A program made the translations under genes and the position numbers. From Neobacillus rhizophilus (lineage in GTDB: Bacteria > Bacillota > Bacilli > Bacillales > Cytobacillaceae): a DNA stretch of 64,000 bases. Shown here in pieces: positions 18,981-27,239 of the stretch. Location: contig NZ_JAGYPF010000005.1 of the NCBI RefSeq assembly GCF_018343535.1, forward strand, positions 434,001 through 498,000. The letters are read 5' to 3'. Positions within the stretch are counted from its first letter, which is position 1, and every line of letters begins with the position of its first letter. The notes beneath the pieces were generated by a model. It made no database searches, had not been told where the DNA came from, and was given only the letters and a program-made list of their open reading frames with translations.

Positions 18981-19657
18981 ATCTATTTCGCACAGCCTTC
19001 TTGCTTGCCCAAAAAGATTTATATTCAGAGTTAAAAACAAAACAAATTTTGGTCACGCAAATTATCTTTGCTGGACTCGTCATCGTTGTGTTCAGTTTTG
19101 CCTTTGATCCGGCCAATAACACGACAAAGGCTGTAATCCCCGGGATTATTTGGGTCATTATTGTGTTTTCAGGTATTTTAGGCCTTAACCGGTCGTTCAT
19201 TTCGGAGCAGCGAAATGATACCATGCAGGGGCTGCTTGTTGCACCGATGGAGGCCGCCAGTATTTACTTAGGCAAGTTCTTGGCAAACTTTGCAATGATA
19301 TTAGTTGTTGAAATTGTTTCTGTTCCGTTTTTATTCTTATTATTTGATTTTAAATTTCTTGGCAGTTTTCCGTATTTTCTATTGGTGATTTTTTTAGGAA
19401 GCTTTGGCTTTATTGCCATTGGGACTTTTTTGGCAGCTCTTGCGGCGAATTCCAAAAGCAGTGAAATGCTGCTGCCGCTGTTGCTATTTCCAATTACCAC
19501 CCCTATTTTAATCGGTGTGGTTCAGGCAACTAAAATTATTTTAACGAACATGGATCAGTTTTCGAGCGCTTTGGCGTGGATTCAGCTGGTTACAGCGTAT
19601 GATGTGATTTTCTTTGTAGTTTGTTTCTTATTAATTGATTATGTGCTGGAGGTTTAA
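18977..19657 (+). CDS. ccmB: CcmB, haem-exporter permease
   Basis: Integral membrane partner of CcmA, 226 residues with six predicted helices and the family segment RNDTMQGLLVAPMEA in an intracellular loop that contacts the ATPase. The ATG at 18977 overlaps the ccmA stop by 4 nt. It is followed by ccmC after 3 nt. Length and order match CcmB of System I operons. Confidence 0.92.
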   Translation: MNLFRTAFLLAQKDLYSELKTKQILVTQIIFAGLVIVVFSFAFDPANNTTKAVIPGIIWVIIVFSGILGLNRSFISEQRNDTMQGLLVAPMEAASIYLGKFLANFAMILVVEIVSVPFLFLLFDFKFLGSFPYFLLVIFLGSFGFIAIGTFLAALAANSKSSEMLLPLLLFPITTPILIGVVQATKIILTNMDQFSSALAWIQLVTAYDVIFFVVCFLLIDYVLEV

Positions 19658-19660
19658 GTG

Positions 19661-20422
19661 ATGAGTATGAATCTCGAACGGGAAAAAGCGGTCCTGCCCC
19701 CTTCGCAAATGACAGACACGAAACGTGTTAGCATAGGAAAAGTATTGTTTGGCGCAACCATCATATCGATGCTTACGGCACTATATTTTATCTTTATTTT
19801 TGCAAATGAAGAAAAAACAATGAGGGCTGCGCAAAAAATTTTCTATTACCATGTAAGCTCAGCGTGGCTTGCCTTCTTGGCGTTTTTTGTAACATTCTTT
19901 TTCAGCATTTTATTTTTAATAAAGCGGAAAAGGATTTATGACACGTACGCCTATGTTTCCGCAGAAATTGGTGTCGTTTTTACGATTATCGTTCTGACAA
20001 CAGGTCCAATCTGGGCAAGATCGGCTTGGAATACCTGGTGGGTGTGGGAACCGCGCCTTATTACAACGCTCATTCTATTCTTTATTTACATTGCCTATAT
20101 CATGATTCGGCAAATGGATGGGGTTTGGGATAAGAAAGCAAGACTCGCCGCAGTCTTCGGAATTATTGGCTTTGCCGACGTACCGATTGTCTTCTTTGCA
20201 ATCCGCTGGTGGCAGACAAAGTTCCACCCAATTGTTTTTGGTGATGGCCCTTCCCAAAAAGGCGGCGGAATTGAGGATACAATGCTTGTCGCCTTGTTGG
20301 TCACGATTACAGCTTTTACTATTCTTTATTCCTATCTACTTCATAAGGGTGTTTCTTTTGAAAAAATGAAAATAACAGTGGAACAATATAAGGAAAGATT
20401 AAGAGAATCATTAGATAAATAG
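19661..20422 (+). CDS. ccmC: CcmC, haem-handling membrane protein
   Basis: Membrane protein that presents haem to CcmE. It has 253 residues and six helices. The WWD motif TGPIWARSAWNTWWVWEPRL occupies about 114-133, and the flanking haem-ligand His candidate is His64 in FYYHVSSAWL. The ATG at 19661 is chosen because GGAGG lies 8 nt upstream; the GTG one codon earlier is less well placed. It belongs to the CcmC/CcsA superfamily, but length and the ccmA-B-C-D order identify CcmC. Confidence 0.94.
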   Translation: MSMNLEREKAVLPPSQMTDTKRVSIGKVLFGATIISMLTALYFIFIFANEEKTMRAAQKIFYYHVSSAWLAFLAFFVTFFFSILFLIKRKRIYDTYAYVSAEIGVVFTIIVLTTGPIWARSAWNTWWVWEPRLITTLILFFIYIAYIMIRQMDGVWDKKARLAAVFGIIGFADVPIVFFAIRWWQTKFHPIVFGDGPSQKGGGIEDTMLVALLVTITAFTILYSYLLHKGVSFEKMKITVEQYKERLRESLDK

Positions 20423-20434
20423 GAGGAACCGACC

Positions 20435-20566
20435 ATGAATTATGAATATATGTTAGGTGCTTATTCTGTTGCTTGGGTTGTGATTTTTGCGTATATGTTT
20501 ATTATAGGAAAACGGCATGACAAGTTGAAAAAAGAAATTGAGTTCTTAAAACAGCTAGATAAATAA
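20435..20566 (+). CDS. ccmD: CcmD-like 43-residue membrane protein
   Basis: A short gene of 43 codons beginning MNYEYMLGAYSVAWVVIFAY, with one helix and a basic, helical cytoplasmic end (KRHDKLKKEIEFLKQ). This is the CcmD pattern: a single helix after ccmC whose product helps release holo-CcmE from the CcmABC complex. AGGAGGAACCGACC precedes the ATG, and it lies 12 nt after ccmC. It completes the ccmABCD set. Confidence 0.88.
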   Translation: MNYEYMLGAYSVAWVVIFAYMFIIGKRHDKLKKEIEFLKQLDK

Positions 20567-20570
20567 ATGG

Positions 20571-20677
20571 AACCGCGCCGATTGGCGAGTCCGATAGGAC
20601 GGTTCATGAGGCTTAGTTGAATTTATGCGTTAGGAAGGTATAAATTTGTGAATATTTATACTTTCCTATTAGCTAAG
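20571..20677 (-). repeat. Dispersed repeat, copy b (long form, minus orientation)
   Basis: Read on the minus strand it begins TTAGCTAATAGGAAAGTATA. It contains the hairpin GGAAAGTATAAAT ... ATTTATACCTTCC, then CATAAATTCAACTAAGCCTC, a GTCCTATCGGAC hairpin and the palindrome CTCGCCAATCGGCG. It is the only copy in this orientation and lies between ccmD and the thioredoxin gene. Confidence 0.85.
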
Positions 20678-20720
20678 GAAGGAATAAGGCTGGGAGACAG
20701 CCCGTCAGGAGGAAGTGCGA

Positions 20721-21230
20721 ATGAACCAGCGGGTTATTAAACCACTTGTGTTGATTCTTATTATCGCGATGTTCGGATTTTTTGGTTATAGCCTTGTCAC
20801 AAAAGGCAAACATACCGATGTTGGCGATAAAGCCTTTAATTTTGAACTGCCTAATTATGATGGCGGAACGACAAAGCTTACAGATTATAAGGGTAAAGTC
20901 GTGATTCTAAACTACTTTGCAAGCTGGTGCAAGCCTTGTAAGGATGAGTTCCCAGAATTAGCAGCCTATCAAAAGGATTATGGCGGCAAATATCCATTGC
21001 TTATGATAAACCGTGGCGAAACCATTGACCGAATTAAAAAGGTAACAAATGACAATAAAGAAGGAATGGTTTATTTATTCGACTATAATGCCAAGGTTTC
21101 CAAGCAATATAACGTAACAGGCCAGCCTGAGACTTTTGTCATTGATAAGCAAGGAATTATAAGAGAACACTACAATGGTCCGGTTACCGAAATGCAAATA
21201 TATAACTGGATCAAGAAATACGATAAATGA
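20721..21230 (+). CDS. TlpA/ResA-type thiol-disulfide oxidoreductase, probable CcmG
   Basis: Membrane-anchored thioredoxin-fold protein of 169 residues with an N-terminal helix (about 7-26) and a redox domain with SWCKPCKDEFPE (CxxC) and the cis-Pro in TGQPETFVID. It should reduce apocytochrome c cysteines outside the membrane before haem attachment, the job of CcmG or ResA. The ATG at 20721 has AGGAGG 8 nt upstream. It follows the ccm operon but is separated from ccmD by dispersed repeat copy b, so cotranscription is uncertain. A strong terminator follows. Confidence 0.88.
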   Translation: MNQRVIKPLVLILIIAMFGFFGYSLVTKGKHTDVGDKAFNFELPNYDGGTTKLTDYKGKVVILNYFASWCKPCKDEFPELAAYQKDYGGKYPLLMINRGETIDRIKKVTNDNKEGMVYLFDYNAKVSKQYNVTGQPETFVIDKQGIIREHYNGPVTEMQIYNWIKKYDK

Positions 21231-21233
21231 TGC

Positions 21234-21282
21234 ACGGGGACGGTTCTTCTGCTTATGAGCAGAAGAACCGTCCCCGTTTTTC
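21234..21282 (+). terminator. Perfect 20-bp-stem terminator
   Basis: ACGGGGACGGTTCTTCTGCT pairs perfectly with its complement across the loop TATG and is followed by TTTTT. The very long, mismatch-free stem is unusual and looks like a mobile hairpin-type repeat used as a terminator. Confidence 0.85.
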
Positions 21283-21341
21283 GTCTCTATTAAATAGATG
21301 TAAAAAAATAGAGTGAAAGCAATTTTTAGAAGATTTGTCAG

Positions 21342-21369
21342 TCATAATGTGTCCAAGCAGGCATACATT
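21342..21369 (+). promoter_or_regulatory. Candidate sigma-E promoter of the spoIIIA operon
   Basis: TCATAATG (21342-21349), 12 nt, then CATACATT (21362-21369), close to the sigma-E -10 consensus CATACANT, 38 nt before spoIIIAA. In B. subtilis this operon is under mother-cell sigma-E control. Confidence 0.55.
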
Positions 21370-21407
21370 TTAATTAATGAGAAGGGTAAATCAAGGAGGA
21401 AGCTTTC

Positions 21408-22325
21408 GTGGAAACCTTACTTAATTTTTTACCAAGAAAAATCGCCGACCTGATCAATCAAATCCCTCCTGTGCAAAAAAAAGAAATCGAAGAAATTCGG
21501 ATTCGTATTAATCGGCCCATCGAATTAACGATGAGGGGAGCGCCAACCTTTCTATCGTATATTATTCAGCCTGAAGATGCCGTTCAGTTAATGAATAAAA
21601 TTAGCCATTTTTCCATTTATACCTTGGAAGAGGAGCTTAAGCGCGGATATATCACTGTTTCAGGCGGCCATCGAATTGGTCTTGCTGGAAAAGTCATTCT
21701 GGAGAATGAAAGAGTAAAGGCGATAAGGGATATATCTTCGTTTAACATTCGAATTGCGAAAGAAAAGCTCGGCAGTGCCGAACCTATTATTCCCTACATC
21801 TGCAATGGAAACTGGATGAACACGATGATTATCGGGCCGCCGCAAACAGGAAAAACAACACTGCTGCGGGATGTTGCGAGGATTATCTCAACAGGTTACC
21901 GGAACATTCCTGCCTCCAAAGTAGGTATTGTCGATGAGCGGAGTGAAATAGCGGGATGTGTAAATGGAATCCCGCAATTAACCTTCGGGTATCGTGTGGA
22001 TGTTCTCGATGCATGCCCTAAAGCGGAAGGAATGATGATGATGATCCGCTCGATGAGTCCGGAAGTTCTGGTCGTAGATGAAATTGGCCGTAAAGAAGAT
22101 GCTGAAGCGATCCAAGAAGCCGTCCATGCCGGCATCAAGCTGTTCATGACGACTCATGGGACGAGCCTGGAAGAAATCAGCAAAAGGCCTTCGTTAAAGG
22201 AAATACTCAGCCAAGGAATCTTTGATCGATTGATAATCCTTAGCCGTAAGGCTGGTCCGGGGACGATAACGGAAATTTTGGATGGAAGCGGACAAAAATT
22301 GAACCAAAAAGCGAGCGTGACATAG
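21408..22325 (+). CDS. spoIIIAA: Stage III sporulation protein AA (secretion-type ATPase)
   Basis: ATPase of the SpoIIIA-SpoIIQ channel that links mother cell and forespore during engulfment. The product has 305 residues with a RecA-like core similar to type II/IV secretion ATPases: Walker A GPPQTGKTTL, Asp-rich VDERSEIAG, Walker B VLVVDEIGR and a catalytic His in TTHG. GTG 21408 follows AAGGAGGAAG. The downstream genes are spaced by 0-30 nt as a single operon. Confidence 0.96.
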   Translation: METLLNFLPRKIADLINQIPPVQKKEIEEIRIRINRPIELTMRGAPTFLSYIIQPEDAVQLMNKISHFSIYTLEEELKRGYITVSGGHRIGLAGKVILENERVKAIRDISSFNIRIAKEKLGSAEPIIPYICNGNWMNTMIIGPPQTGKTTLLRDVARIISTGYRNIPASKVGIVDERSEIAGCVNGIPQLTFGYRVDVLDACPKAEGMMMMIRSMSPEVLVVDEIGRKEDAEAIQEAVHAGIKLFMTTHGTSLEEISKRPSLKEILSQGIFDRLIILSRKAGPGTITEILDGSGQKLNQKASVT

Positions 22326-22841
22326 ATGGTTAAGCTGATTGGTGCCATTTTTATCGTTGTTGCCACTACCTTCACAGGCTTTGAGGCCGCAAGAAACCTA
22401 AGTGAGCGGCCGAAGCAGCTGAGAGCCTTGAAATTTGCCCTGCAATCCCTTGAGGCTGAAATCATGTATGGGCATACGCCTCTTCATGAAGCCGCAAGAC
22501 GGCTGGCAGCCCAGATGGCTAAGCCTCTGTCCACTTTTTTTGAAAGCTTTGCAGGGAAGCTGACCAATTCGGAGACAACTGTAAAAGAGGCTTGGGAATC
22601 GAGCCTAAAGGAAATATGGAAATCGACTGCTTTAAAACAGGGCGAATATGAAATTATGAGGCAATTTGGCGAAACCCTTGGCCGACATGACCGCTTTTCC
22701 CAGCAGAAACACATCATGCTGACCCTAACACATCTCGAAAGAGAAGAAGCAGAGGCTGTCCAAGCACAAGCGAAGTACGAAAAAATGGTCAAGAGTCTTG
22801 GATTCTTATCAGGATTATTGTTGATAATTTTATTATTTTAG
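22326..22841 (+). CDS. spoIIIAB: Stage III sporulation protein AB
   Basis: Membrane protein of 171 residues, with helices at both ends (about 5-18 and 153-170) and a helical domain between them that resembles GspF-type platform proteins. It contributes to the SpoIIIA channel in the mother-cell membrane. It starts directly after the spoIIIAA stop. Length and sequence (for example LSERPKQLRALKFALQSLEA) fit the family. Confidence 0.95.
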   Translation: MVKLIGAIFIVVATTFTGFEAARNLSERPKQLRALKFALQSLEAEIMYGHTPLHEAARRLAAQMAKPLSTFFESFAGKLTNSETTVKEAWESSLKEIWKSTALKQGEYEIMRQFGETLGRHDRFSQQKHIMLTLTHLEREEAEAVQAQAKYEKMVKSLGFLSGLLLIILLF

Positions 22842-22852
22842 GGGGAAAAGTA

Positions 22853-23056
22853 ATGGGTTTAGAAGTGGATATTATTTTCAAAATAGCAGGTGTCGGCATT
22901 GTGGTCGCCTTTTTGCATACAGTTCTTGATCAAGTTGGGAAAAAGGAATATGCGCAATGGGTAACCTTGTTTGGCTTTATTTATATTTTATTTCAAGTGG
23001 CATCCATTGTAGATGATCTGTTCCAAAAAATAAAATCGGTCTTTTTGTTCCAATAG
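22853..23056 (+). CDS. spoIIIAC: Stage III sporulation protein AC
   Basis: Two-helix membrane protein of 67 residues (helices about 7-25 and 37-60), matching the family length. It opens MGLEVDIIFKIAGVG and ends in DDLFQKIKSVF. It is a small subunit of the SpoIIIA channel in the mother-cell membrane. The site AGGGGGAAA lies upstream of the ATG. Confidence 0.95.
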   Translation: MGLEVDIIFKIAGVGIVVAFLHTVLDQVGKKEYAQWVTLFGFIYILFQVASIVDDLFQKIKSVFLFQ

Positions 23057-23072
23057 AAAGGGGGGCTTTGCC

Positions 23073-23462
23073 ATTGAAATTATTAAAATAGTTGGAATTG
23101 CCCTCGTCGCTACCTTCCTTGCCTTAATTATTAAAGAACAAAAACCGAACATCGCCTTCCTATTAATTGTCTTTGTCGGATGCTCGATTTTTCTTTTTCT
23201 GGTGGACAAGATCTATGAAATTATTCATATGCTTGAAAGACTGGCCGTAAATGCAAAGGTGAATCTCGTCTATGTAGAGACAATTCTTAAAATCATCGGG
23301 ATTGCCTATATCGCCGAATTTGCGGTTCAGATAACGAAAGATGCAGGCCAGGGGGCGGTCGCCTCGAAAATCGAATTAGCCGGAAAAGTGATTATTCTCG
23401 CCATGGCCATACCAATACTTACAGTTTTAATCGAAACCATTATCAAACTAATTCCGAATTAA
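23073..23462 (+). CDS. spoIIIAD: Stage III sporulation protein AD, apparent ATT start
   Basis: Membrane protein of 129 residues with several helices and the family segment AEFAVQITKDAGQGAVASKI. The conserved N-terminus reads (M)EIIKIVGIALVATFLALI from codon 23073, an ATT. No ATG, GTG or TTG occurs in frame between the stop at 23031 and a GTG at 23202, which would delete about 43 conserved residues. AAAGGGGGGC ends 6-7 nt before the ATT, a proper ribosome binding site. The likely start is therefore AUU. B. subtilis SpoIIIAD has about the same length. Confidence 0.9.
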   Translation: MEIIKIVGIALVATFLALIIKEQKPNIAFLLIVFVGCSIFLFLVDKIYEIIHMLERLAVNAKVNLVYVETILKIIGIAYIAEFAVQITKDAGQGAVASKIELAGKVIILAMAIPILTVLIETIIKLIPN

Positions 23463-23491
23463 TCGTTTTCGGGAAGAGGTGTTAGTAAAAG

Positions 23492-24700
23492 ATGAAGCAG
23501 TGGCTGCAGATTATTCCAATTATCATTCTATTAGTCTTTTTTTGCTATAGTCCAAGTGTCCAAGCCGCACAGGGGTCAGAGCCCACTCAAGCCAATACCA
23601 ACCCTCTTTCGCCGCAGGAGCTGGTCGATTCACAGCTAGAAAGCCTGGATTTAACGGAGCTTAAACAATTTTGGGAGGATATTAGCAATAAATACGGCGG
23701 TTTTCTTCCGGAGAGCCAAAAGGGAAGCCTGTATGACTTTATCAAAGGCGAGAAAGAGTTTTCGCTCAAGCAGTGGGGGCTTGGATTTTTAAAATTCCTT
23801 TTCCATGAGTTCCTGGCCAACGGCAAATTGCTCGGCTCATTAATTATGCTTTCGATATTCAGCATGTTTCTGCAATCGATGCAAAACGCCTTTGAAAAAA
23901 GCAATATTAGTAAAGTTGCCTATTCGATTGTATATATGGTGCTTGTAATTATCGCATTAAATAGCTTTCATATCGCCATTTCCTATACGAACGAAGCGAT
24001 TGGAACAATGATATCCTTTGTGCTCGCCTTGATTCCATTGCTGCTTGCTTTGATGGCTGCATCCGGCGGACTGGTGTCGGCAGCGTTTTTTCACCCCGTT
24101 ATCTTGTTTTTGATGAATATGAGTGGATTATTAATGCAATACGTAATCCTGCCGCTTTTGTTCCTGGCAGCTTTACTAAGCATTGTCAGCACGATGTCTG
24201 ATCAATATAAGGTCACTCAATTGGCCGCGCTGTTAAGAAACTGGAGCATCGGTTTAATGGGGCTGTTTTTCACCGTATTTCTAGGGGTAATTTCCGTCCA
24301 GGGAGCATCTACAGCGGTAACAGATGGAATTACGATACGGACTGCTAAATTTATTACCGGAAATTTCATCCCGGTTATTGGCAGGATGTTTACCGATGCG
24401 ACTGATACGGTTGTCAGTGCCTCAGTACTTTTAAAAAATTCAGTCGGGATTGCCGGAGTGGCCATTTTGCTGATTATAGTTGCCTTCCCGGCATTTAAAA
24501 TTTTGATGATTTCATTTATTTATAAATTTGCTGCAGCCATCCTTCAGCCGTTAGGTGGAGGGCCCATTATCACTTGCCTTGATATTATCAGCAAAAGTGT
24601 CATCTATGTTTTCGCCGCACTAGGGATTGTCTCATTGATGTTTTTTCTAAGTATTACAGTCATAATCGCAGCCGGAAACTTGACGATGATGATGCGATAG
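23492..24700 (+). CDS. spoIIIAE: Stage III sporulation protein AE
   Basis: Polytopic protein of 402 residues with a signal peptide (about 1-25, cleavage near VQAAQ), an extracytoplasmic stretch (about 26-110), then about seven or eight helices. It is a component of the SpoIIIA feeding-tube channel; the multi-helix region suggests transport activity. The ATG at 23492 has GAGGTG upstream at rather long spacing. It is flanked by spoIIIAD (29 nt) and spoIIIAF (16 nt). Confidence 0.95.
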   Translation: MKQWLQIIPIIILLVFFCYSPSVQAAQGSEPTQANTNPLSPQELVDSQLESLDLTELKQFWEDISNKYGGFLPESQKGSLYDFIKGEKEFSLKQWGLGFLKFLFHEFLANGKLLGSLIMLSIFSMFLQSMQNAFEKSNISKVAYSIVYMVLVIIALNSFHIAISYTNEAIGTMISFVLALIPLLLALMAASGGLVSAAFFHPVILFLMNMSGLLMQYVILPLLFLAALLSIVSTMSDQYKVTQLAALLRNWSIGLMGLFFTVFLGVISVQGASTAVTDGITIRTAKFITGNFIPVIGRMFTDATDTVVSASVLLKNSVGIAGVAILLIIVAFPAFKILMISFIYKFAAAILQPLGGGPIITCLDIISKSVIYVFAALGIVSLMFFLSITVIIAAGNLTMMMR

Positions 24701-24716
24701 GGGGTGGGGGAGCAAA

Positions 24717-25346
24717 ATGGAATTTTTAAAAGAGTGGGTTACAAATATCATTCTATTTATCCTGCTGGCCACGGTGATTGATATGCTGCTGCCAAATTCA
24801 AGCATGCAGAAATATACGAAGATGGTGACGGGCCTTTTGTTAATTGCCATTATTCTAACTCCTCTCTTCAAGATTATTTCAAAGGATTTTGAGGGAGCTA
24901 TTGCAGCTATTCCTTCTTATCAGGCTCCTGGAGAAAAAAATATGAAAAATTTAATAGATTCGAAGAAAAAAGAAATACAAGCCTCTCAGCATGCATATAT
25001 TTTAAAAGAAATGGCTGTCCAGCTAAAAAAGGGTGTAGAGGGGGAGTTAATGGAGCAGTATGGATTGGAAATCGCACAAATTGATGTAGAAACAAATGCA
25101 GAAAGTGACCGAGCATTCCCTGAAAACCTCCAAAAGGTAATGGTTCTTCTGAAACAGCCAGAAACAGGCGGAAAGACAGTCGAAGCAGTTAAACCAGTAG
25201 TAATCAACACAGAAGCACCTCTTCCATCTAAAAAACGGGCAGAAGAAACAGAAAAAATTGCCGCATTTCTCTCTAAAAAATGGAACGTAACAGAAGAAAC
25301 AGTTGATGTTTCGATTGAAGGGGGGATCCAGAAGAAGAATGGGTAA
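24717..25346 (+). CDS. spoIIIAF: Stage III sporulation protein AF
   Basis: Membrane protein of 209 residues with two N-terminal helices (about 7-27 and 38-58) and a soluble domain (about 75-209) that in the family adopts a ring-building fold. It opens MEFLKEWVTNIILFILLATV. The C-terminus KKNG overlaps the start of spoIIIAG by 8 nt. It is a structural part of the SpoIIIA complex. Confidence 0.94.
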   Translation: MEFLKEWVTNIILFILLATVIDMLLPNSSMQKYTKMVTGLLLIAIILTPLFKIISKDFEGAIAAIPSYQAPGEKNMKNLIDSKKKEIQASQHAYILKEMAVQLKKGVEGELMEQYGLEIAQIDVETNAESDRAFPENLQKVMVLLKQPETGGKTVEAVKPVVINTEAPLPSKKRAEETEKIAAFLSKKWNVTEETVDVSIEGGIQKKNG

Positions 25347-26001
25347 TAATCAAGGGCCAATTTCATGGCTGAAAAAACTGCTTAGAATAGATGAGCAGGA
25401 TGAAAAATCGGGTAAAAAGCCGGGGAAATTCCAGTATATGCTTCTTGTTCTATGTATTGGAGCAAGCCTAATGCTTGTTGGAAATATCGTGTTAAAAAAT
25501 GAAACTGGCTCCAAGGCCATACCGGCAGCCACAACCGGAAAGACGGGTGGTGGTGAGGATGTCGCCGCTTTTGGATTGAATAAAAGCTCTGGCAATAAAA
25601 CCATTGCTGAATATGAAGAAAAATACGAGGACCAATTAAAGAAAGCACTCCAGGAAATGCTGGGTGTCGATGATGTTACCGTGGTTGTTAATATTGATTC
25701 CTCAGACAAGAAGATATTCGAAAAGAATAGGTCAAATAAATCGCAAACAACCGAGGAATCCGACCAGCAGGGCGGCCAGCGAAAGGTTCAAGATAATACC
25801 GTTGATGAACAGCTGGTGATTATCCGCAATGGCGAAAAAGAAGTGCCGGTTGTCGTGGAAACCAAGAAGCCGGAAATACGCGGCGTCTTAGTAGTAGCGA
25901 AAGGTGCTGATAATATTCAAGTGAAAAAATGGATTGTTGAATCTGTTACGCGGGTTTTAGGAGTTTCGAGCCATCGTGTAGCGGTTATGCCTAAAAAATA
26001 A
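25339..26001 (+). CDS. spoIIIAG: Stage III sporulation protein AG
   Basis: Ring-forming subunit of the SpoIIIA-SpoIIQ channel, 220 residues. It has a cytoplasmic N-terminus, one helix (about 33-52) and an intermembrane ring-building domain (about 85-220) with LKKALQEMLGVDDVTVVVNI. The ATG at 25339 (MGNNQGPISW) is chosen over an earlier in-frame ATG at 25303 because it overlaps the spoIIIAF stop by only 8 nt and fits family length. Confidence 0.93.
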   Translation: MGNNQGPISWLKKLLRIDEQDEKSGKKPGKFQYMLLVLCIGASLMLVGNIVLKNETGSKAIPAATTGKTGGGEDVAAFGLNKSSGNKTIAEYEEKYEDQLKKALQEMLGVDDVTVVVNIDSSDKKIFEKNRSNKSQTTEESDQQGGQRKVQDNTVDEQLVIIRNGEKEVPVVVETKKPEIRGVLVVAKGADNIQVKKWIVESVTRVLGVSSHRVAVMPKK

Positions 26002-26017
26002 AAGGGGGATTTTAAGA

Positions 26018-26578
26018 ATGTTATTGAAAAAGCAAACAGTTTGGTTGTTAACAATGTTGAGTCTAGTCGTGGTATTGTCGGTTTATTACATCACATCTCC
26101 AGAGCAAAAGAGCACAGACCTTGCCTCTGTGGAGAAAAATGTAAAGAACCAAGTGGCAAATAAAGATACTAAAACGAAAACCGAAGCAAAGGATGGAAAA
26201 ACAGTCGTTTCTACAGTTGCTGGTGATGCGGAATTTGAAGAGCTTCGCTTAAAGCTTGATGAACTGCGTGGCGAACAGAAGGAAGAATTAACAGCTACTA
26301 TGGCTTCGACTGATCTTCCTGCAGAAGAGCGGATGAAAGCAAAGGATCAAATGCAACAGCTGAATGACATTGCCCAAAAGGAAGAACTTTTAGAAACAAT
26401 GATTAAAACAATGGGCTATGAGGATGCATTGGTAAGAGCCGATGGTGAAAAGGTAAGAGTAACAGTTAAATCCAAGAAAAAGCCAACTGCTTCTGCTGCA
26501 AATAAAATAATATTAGAAGTGAAAAAGGAGATCGGTGAAAGCAATTTTGTAGCCGTTACTTTCCAGCCATCTAAATAA
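26018..26578 (+). CDS. spoIIIAH: Stage III sporulation protein AH
   Basis: Mother-cell half of the channel; its ring domain binds SpoIIQ from the forespore. The product has 186 residues with one helix (about 8-27), a charged linker and a C-terminal YscJ/FliF-like ring domain (about 85-186, including ETMIKTMGYEDALVR and VKKEIGESNFVAVTF). It is the last gene of the operon and is followed by a strong terminator. Confidence 0.95.
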   Translation: MLLKKQTVWLLTMLSLVVVLSVYYITSPEQKSTDLASVEKNVKNQVANKDTKTKTEAKDGKTVVSTVAGDAEFEELRLKLDELRGEQKEELTATMASTDLPAEERMKAKDQMQQLNDIAQKEELLETMIKTMGYEDALVRADGEKVRVTVKSKKKPTASAANKIILEVKKEIGESNFVAVTFQPSK

Positions 26579-26589
26579 AAAGGGAGTTT

Positions 26590-26619
26590 AGGAAAGCGCT
26601 TTTGCGCTTTCCTGTTTTT
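26590..26619 (+). terminator. Terminator of the spoIIIA operon
   Basis: AGGAAAGCGC pairs perfectly with GCGCTTTCCT across TTTT, followed by GTTTTTG. Confidence 0.85.
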
Positions 26620-26639
26620 GTGTTTTATAATTAAGATGA

Positions 26640-26669
26640 TTGAACTCACATTAAGTATTAAGGTATAGT
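26640..26669 (+). promoter_or_regulatory. Candidate sigma-A promoter of accBC
   Basis: TTGAAC (26640-26645), 18-nt spacer, TATAGT (26664-26669), about 48 nt before the accB start. Confidence 0.5.
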
Positions 26670-26688
26670 ATTAGTAGCAAGTAATAAT
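26670..26688 (+). promoter_or_regulatory. FapR-operator-like site at the accB promoter
   Basis: ATTAGTAGCAAGTAATAAT agrees at 17 of 19 positions with the FapR operator pattern DTTARTAYYWRRTACTAAH as I recall it. It lies directly after the -10 hexamer, where a repressor would block initiation. FapR represses fatty-acid synthesis genes in response to malonyl-CoA. Confidence 0.45.
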
Positions 26689-26716
26689 TTTAATTTGAAC
26701 AAGAGGGTGTTATTCA

Positions 26717-27226
26717 ATGTTAAAGGTTCAAGAAATTCGCGAATTGATTAAACTTGTTGACCAATCCAGTATTGAAGAATTTGTATATGAAAACGAAGGC
26801 TCTAAAATTCAAATGAAAAAGAATAATGGTGTAACTGTTGTTCAGCCTGCTGCACAACCGGCAGCTGTTGCAGCTCCTGTGGCCGTTCAAGCAGCCCCAG
26901 TGCCGGCCCCGGCCCCGCAGGCACCTGTTCAAGCAGTTAAACAGGAAGCACCAAAGGCTGCATCTGTTGAAACAGAGGATACGAATTTACATAAAATTAC
27001 TTCACCAATGGTAGGAACATTCTATGCTTCCCCAAGTCCAGATGCGGAGGCTTATGTAAAAGCGGGTTCAAAAATAACGAAGGATTCCATCGTTTGTATT
27101 GTGGAAGCAATGAAGCTATTTAATGAAATTGAGGCAGAAGTAACCGGAGAAATTGTCGAAGTGCTAGTTAAAGATGGCCAATTAGTCGAGTACGGACAGC
27201 CGTTATTTTTAGTAAAGCCAGAATAA
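26717..27226 (+). CDS. accB: Biotin carboxyl carrier protein of acetyl-CoA carboxylase
   Basis: Carries biotin between the biotin carboxylase and carboxyltransferase of acetyl-CoA carboxylase, the first step of fatty-acid synthesis. The product has 169 residues: an N-terminal segment (about 1-40), an Ala/Pro/Gln-rich flexible linker (about 40-85) and the biotinyl domain (about 90-169) with EAMKLFNEIEAE; the modified Lys is about residue 133. It is followed by accC after 13 nt. Confidence 0.96.
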   Translation: MLKVQEIRELIKLVDQSSIEEFVYENEGSKIQMKKNNGVTVVQPAAQPAAVAAPVAVQAAPVPAPAPQAPVQAVKQEAPKAASVETEDTNLHKITSPMVGTFYASPSPDAEAYVKAGSKITKDSIVCIVEAMKLFNEIEAEVTGEIVEVLVKDGQLVEYGQPLFLVKPE

Positions 27227-27239
27227 GGAGCGTAACGGA

